Shown here: one piece after another, positions 59,698-64,000 of the stretch
How positions within the stretch are numbered: position 1 is the first letter of the stretch
Layout of the letters: every line of letters starts with the position of its first letter
Assembly (NCBI RefSeq): GCF_026151205.1
Contig: NC_087076.1
Location: forward strand, 18,277,419-18,341,418
Source: Bolinopsis microptera
Lineage: Eukaryota > Ctenophora > Tentaculata > Lobata > Bolinopsidae
DNA: 64,000 nt
Direction of reading: 5' to 3'
The notes under the pieces: model-generated
Seen by the model: the letters and a program-made list of their open reading frames with translations, nothing else
Told to the model about the DNA's origin: nothing
The model's database searches: none
Translations under genes and position numbers: made by a program

Positions 59698-59811
59698 GGT
59701 ATATTTTATTTAAACCTGCTAATTGCAGGTATATTTTATTTAAACCTGCTAATTGCAGGTATATTTTATTTAAACCTGCTAATTGCAGGTATATTTTATT
59801 TAAACCTGCTA
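59698..59811 (+). repeat. tandem repeat, 30-bp unit, four copies
   Basis: AGGTATATTTTATTTAAACC TGCTAATTGC is repeated nearly exactly four times, the last copy incomplete. A 45-bp segment at 58866-58910 is also duplicated at 59209-59253. Confidence 0.9.
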
Positions 59812-60223
59812 ACATTTCTTGTCAGAGAATTCGTGTCCTAGTTTTTATTGTCAAACACTTACCGTCCAAGTTAAGTCAGGGAGCACTCATGGGTATATTC
59901 CTTTGGTTCCAGTTGGTGTAAACTTAAAGCACAGTTCATCATTTGGAATTCCACTGAGTTGATAATCGCGACCACATATTACAGCAAACTGTACATATTA
60001 CAGCAACATACTATAACTAAAAAATTATGTTATTATTCTGTTCCTGACTGGACGATAAGCACCACAGTCAGTTGGAGGAGAGACCTTGACACACTATCAA
60101 GATTGTTTGACTATATCGTAAACTGTCGGGTTCAGCTTAACTGCCTAGGTCAAGAGCTGTAGAACCGAAGGATCAAAACATATGTTGCTTGTTGCTCGTA
60201 TCAACTATAAAACATCAATTTTT

Positions 60224-60776
60224 AGCCTGGGGATTCGCGTCAAAATGTCACATTGAGACATTATTCTGTAAACAAAAGCAAGGAATGCGGATGGTTATGC
60301 CAGGATATGTAAATTACTTTTACAAAGACGGCAAATTGCCAGCTCACACCAGAGAAGCATTCTGCAAATTTGAGATTTTGACAATACACGGCATCATCGT
60401 AAAGAATGCGCTTACATTAATGCACCGCATGAAGCACTTTCCTAACACAGTACCTGTATCAATTAGAAATTTGTTTCCAGATAACATACCCACGCATGGT
60501 TCAAATCATGAGAACAGTAGCGAATGGCTAGATACGTACAATAACCGATGTTTCAAAGCATCCATCTTTTTTAAAGGACCTTTACTAGCTCTAACAGACA
60601 CCAACAAGAACATCACGTCCCTACCTAGCTTATTTTCAATAAATATTTACAAATCGAACGCAAAACGCGTGCTTCTTGAGCAACAGTCAACACTAGCTAA
60701 CTCAGAGGACAGCTGGCCAGCATTTCTGCTACACAACGTACCTGGTTTGAGGAAGTCCAATCGGATGATTGAGTAA
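60224..60776 (+). pseudogene. LINE RT C-terminal fragment with AACAT tail
   Basis: The open frame reads AWGFASKCHIETLFCKQKQG, then FCKFEILTIHGIIVKNALT and NNRCFKASIFFKGPLLALT, the thumb and C-terminal blocks of CR1-type RTs. It stops at 60776 and is followed at 60815-60830 by ATAACATAACATAACAT, a simple-repeat tail typical of such LINE 3' ends. The upstream RT is cut off by the fold-back element. Confidence 0.72.
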
Positions 60777-61020
60777 TACAGCGACCAATAATCGCTAAAT
60801 CATGACATCATATCATAACATAACATAACATAGGACGACAGCAAACACACAATAAACGAGCAGTAATAAACAACGTTCGCTTAATGGACTGACATATTTC
60901 AGCATATTTTTCACTGCCAAAGCGCTGATAACAGCAAGCCTTACCCCACTCCGCGCGGCTTTTTAATGCACAAAATCTTAAAGATAATTCTCGCGATAAA
61001 ATTTTCATCGTCACGCTTGA

Positions 61021-62168
61021 AAATTTCTAGAAATTAGAATAGCCGTATATTATAACAAACTATAGCAAGCAGAATTAAAAGATAAAAGGTTCTGGGACTT
61101 AAGTGGTACAAATAAAATGAAAGGCATGCTGATGCTAATCATGCTTACGTACTGTAATGTGTCGAGAGTTTTTTTTTTTAATTTTTACTATTTTACAAAA
61201 TAATTGATCTTTTTAGTGTGAGTGTGATTTCAACTTTGAGTTTGAAAATATTTTGAAGCAGCTATGTAAGTTTTCAGTACGTCCTGTTTATGACAAAGGC
61301 ATGTAGCCGAAACGTCGACAAAGAATTATGTTTTAACACACTGAGTGCCCATCTCCAGAAAGTTGAGAACTTGCTAGGAACCTACAATATTTTGCTGAAA
61401 AACTATGTTTATGCTGAAAACCGAAGTTCGTTTTAAATGTTGCCATAATTTGGCATAGATTGTTTTAAAGAACTTAACATAACATAACATAACATTATAA
61501 ATAATGGTATCTCAAAAAGAAATTCGTAGAAAATGAACACTTTACGTTTGAAACCATATAATTACAAACTTTTTAAAAATTCAACTAAATACCTTTGATA
61601 TTAACCTTCTTCCTCTTAGCTAAAAATTGTGTGCAAATTTCTTCGAAGTAATAATTGCTTCAGGGTAATACTTAAGCTTCGCAGTCATATTAATATTATC
61701 TTCAATCGGTGTGTTTATAAACGCAAAGCATTGGATCCCCAAGTAAAATTCAGAAAAGTTAGAGGTAAATATGAAAATTCACGAAAAGATAATACAAGGG
61801 ATTCAACATAACTAGTTGTTTATGTAGCGCTCGATTTTACAGTGCGGTATAAATCAGTTAAAATACTATATAAGCGCGCGGCGCATCAATTAAAATATGC
61901 GCGGCGCACCAATTTTTTATTTCGATTTTTGATTTTACATTTTATGCATATTATTGATCGTTTTCATAACTTCGCTTTACAATTCGTACCATAATAAAAC
62001 TAGCACTGCCATGGGGTTCAAAAAGGGTCATTGTAAGCCTCCAGTGTAATGGTCCTAAGTCTTTGCCCCATGCGGTGCCTGTCAGCATCAGCTAACAAAA
62101 TAGCCCTAGCATAACGATTAGGTCACAAATTAAGTCCCTATAATGCAATGATGTAATAATAATATTGT
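61021..62168. other. intergenic; relic of a Penelope-like end
   Basis: 61258-61350 matches 18241-18340, including GGCATGTAGCCGAAACGTCG, the hammerhead-like core seen at 18.3 kb. An AACATAACATAACATAACAT run lies near 61471-61492. No gene recognised. Confidence 0.5.
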
Positions 62169-62255
62169 TTGTAGGTTTATAACCTACCAGGACGCGCGCC
62201 GAGTTGGACAACTATTTTATGGAACAAATATTTTATAACGAACATCACCCGTTAA
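62169..62255 (-). mobile_element. micro-element family A (87 bp)
   Basis: On minus it runs from TTAACGGGTGATG to GGTTATAAACCTACAA, with the exact 8-bp repeat AATATTGT on both sides (62161-62168, 62256-62263). The middle differs from other copies, with part of the GTCGACGAG block replaced. Confidence 0.87.
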
Positions 62256-62296
62256 AATATTGTTGAATAAAGAAATTTGAATATGAATATAATATT

Positions 62297-62345
62297 TGTT
62301 TTATTCTGAATATTCGTTTTATTCTGAATATTCGTTTTATTCTGA
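62297..62345 (+). repeat. tandem repeat, 18-bp unit
   Basis: GTTTTATTCTGAATATTC occurs almost three times in a row. Confidence 0.85.
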
Positions 62346-63311
62346 TTTAAACCGAAAACAGTCATTACGCATTACATGACAGAGTTTGTTACTGTTTTTT
62401 GCCCATAGAAGCATCTTTCATCACTTTATGTTGTACATTAAAACTTCAAAAATTTTTAAAAGCGGGGTTAACTGCACACTGCATGGGCGGCGTTCAGCAT
62501 GCCAATCCTTTCAATAATTTTAAATCGTGTTTATATTAAGCTAAGTATGAACAGTGAACACAAAAGCCTAGCTGAGATCCCCGGCTCATCTGCAGTAGGA
62601 CCCGGAACTCAGCACTGCCGCAAGCTGATGTCGAGTTGAAACTAAATAAAATCGTTTTTTAAATATTTAACTTATAATCTGACACCGATTTAATTTTCAA
62701 ATCACCTTATTATATATATTATGACCATGTGCAGCTCTAATAAGGTCATACTACTCTAGGTACAAGTTATTATAATCAGCCACGTGACATATCATGATAT
62801 CACTACCGTGCCAGTTAATCGCAAATTTAACTGCATTTAGCATTTAGGCTGACTTTTTATGTTTAGAGAATTTAAACGTAAATTAGGCCGTTACGTTTAG
62901 GTACAACTTGCATTAACTGTTTGTATTTTATTTGTAGTTTAAAATTTAGAATAAATTACATTTATATGTTAATTTAATCATCTTTAGATAACTTATAATC
63001 GAATTTACAGCTTTCATTAAACAACACTGTTTACGTCAGACTTAACTAAGATTATTGGAGATTGTATTAATTGCATTATTCTGTTATATTCACTGGTAGT
63101 TTTTATCTAATCAGTCAGTGGTGTTATTAACAGTACTACTGTATCATTTATAGTTATTAATGCTGTACATTATTAAACATCCTTTTATCAACTGACATAA
63201 TTAGAGATCTACCTTGACTTTTGACTGACTTTTGTAAATACTTTTAATGTTACAGAATAAACGATATTATTTGTAAACTATTATAATATGGTCTATAAGG
63301 GGTGTAAGGCC
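62346..63311. other. intergenic, AT-rich, no gene recognised
   Basis: Nothing I can support. Confidence 0.4.
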
Positions 63312-63485
63312 AAGGGGTCGTTCACGTATTACGTAATCACGTTTTGGACAATTTTCGACCCCTCGCCCCCCCCTCCCCTCCGTAATTTACACATTGTGTA
63401 AATTACGCAATGTGTCAAAATACACTAGCGTAATCATTTGGAAACCATCCCCCCTTGGCTGATTACGTAATATGTAATCGACCCT
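63312..63485. mobile_element. MITE, GGGGTCGTTCAC family, copy 2
   Basis: The left end (GGGGTCGTTCACGTATTACG) pairs with the right end (TACGTAATATGTAATCGACC). The interior has TTACACATTGTGTAA, a perfect palindrome. The related copy is at 19868. No certain target duplication. Confidence 0.75.
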
Positions 63486-63639
63486 ATAACTGGTAGTAAA
63501 AAACAACATCTATTTTCGAAAAACTATGATCAGCGGAAATTGAAACATTCGTGACAGTTGTTGATTCTTGACAATAACACAATAACAATAACACATTTTA
63601 TTAGCTATTAATTAGTTAGCTACAACTTACAACATATTA

Positions 63640-63963
63640 TATAGTCTGGAAAGTTCCGTTATGGACCGACGTCCGACATGGTGCACCTACTGCTTTTTCA
63701 GCAAAGGGCTCAAGCCTATTGAGGACGAAAGTCACGTATTGATTGACTGTTTGCTGTACTCCTCAGTTAGGGAAAAATTCAATTTCCATCCCCAAAACAT
63801 TACTGACCTAGTCGGTTTGCTCTCCAACAAAACTCTAGATCCTACCACACTCACTGCCACAGCAAGAGCAATCCATTCAATTCTCTCTGTGAACGAAAAT
63901 TATACAGCCTATTATAAGAGCCCAGATTTCCACTCAAATACTGGCAAGTGCATAATGCTATAG
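63640..63963 (+). pseudogene. LINE C-terminal fragment, same family as 46-48 kb
   Basis: The frame gives CTYCFFSKGLKPIEDESHVL, then LLYSSVREKFNFHPQNIT, nearly identical to the minus-strand LINE at 46.2 kb, followed by about 40 further residues. Only the C-terminal zinc-knuckle part is present; the RT is absent. Confidence 0.75.
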
Positions 63964-64000
63964 GACCTTAAAATAAGATTGAACCATACAAACTCGATTT

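Larger units (their letters stand above)
55975..60223. mobile_element. 4.2-kb fold-back element with nested inverted blocks
   Basis: Four blocks in the left arm return as complements in reverse order on the right: 55975-56085 with 60118-60223 (near perfect, includes AACAAGCAACATATGTTTTG), 56680-56750 with 60030-60105, 56838-56900 with 59893-59950, and 56912-56941 with 58411-58440. Unpaired material of unequal size lies between them. No transposase seen. The right end joins a LINE RT fragment directly at 60224. Limits are set by the ends of pairing; I saw no target duplication. Confidence 0.78.

Overview
The window looks like nuclear DNA of an early-branching animal. It is AT-rich, has intron-split genes with canonical GT..AG borders, carries animal genes (SCAP, CFAP161, 7TM receptors, a PDZ protein), and is packed with non-LTR retrotransposons, a Penelope-like element and many short inverted-repeat elements. 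A cnidarian is my best guess, inferred from the repeat mix and gene style and not proven by the sequence.

Host genes, left to right. A PDZ-domain gene on the minus strand runs off the left edge (63-1845, four exons). CFAP161, a ciliary protein, lies on plus in seven phase-consistent exons (11865-13766). It converges on a TPR protein on minus (14581-15970) that resembles IFIT proteins and is interrupted by an apparent 40-nt intron. A rhodopsin-like receptor follows on minus (16243-17438) with one frameshift in an A-run. A second, intact, intronless 7TM receptor is on plus (23946-25067). The largest gene is SCAP, the sterol sensor that escorts SREBP, on minus (45269 down to 35161). I could assemble 14 exons with matching phases, coding for about 974 residues and including the sterol-sensing domain, an LELADL COPII-type signal and WD40-like repeats.

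Mobile DNA fills most of the rest. A nearly intact endonuclease/RT non-LTR element lies at 5.2-8.8 kb. LINE C-terminal fragments lie at 10.8, 20.5, 26.1, 46-48, 55, 60.2 and 63.7 kb. A Penelope-like RT/GIY-YIG element at 52.5-54.9 kb sits in a 1,329-bp-arm palindrome and carries hammerhead-like ends. Two families of tiny (81-95 bp) elements with perfect 8-bp target duplications are scattered through the window. hAT-type MITEs lie at 3.8 and 11.2 kb. Several larger fold-back elements are present.

The most unusual items are four. (1) A 1,256-bp inverted-repeat element with a TA duplication whose only gene is a HIRAN-domain protein (48377-49632). (2) A 2,458-bp element inside a SCAP intron that carries 15 copies of a 24-bp motif switching orientation once, with a paralogous empty site in the same intergenic region (35632-38089). 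(3) A 4.2-kb fold-back element with an array of a CTCAACC/GGTGGAG motif (55975-60223). (4) The two micro-element families. Items 2 and 3 share a plan: inverted ends plus a long array of one binding-site-like motif with the orientation reversing near the middle.
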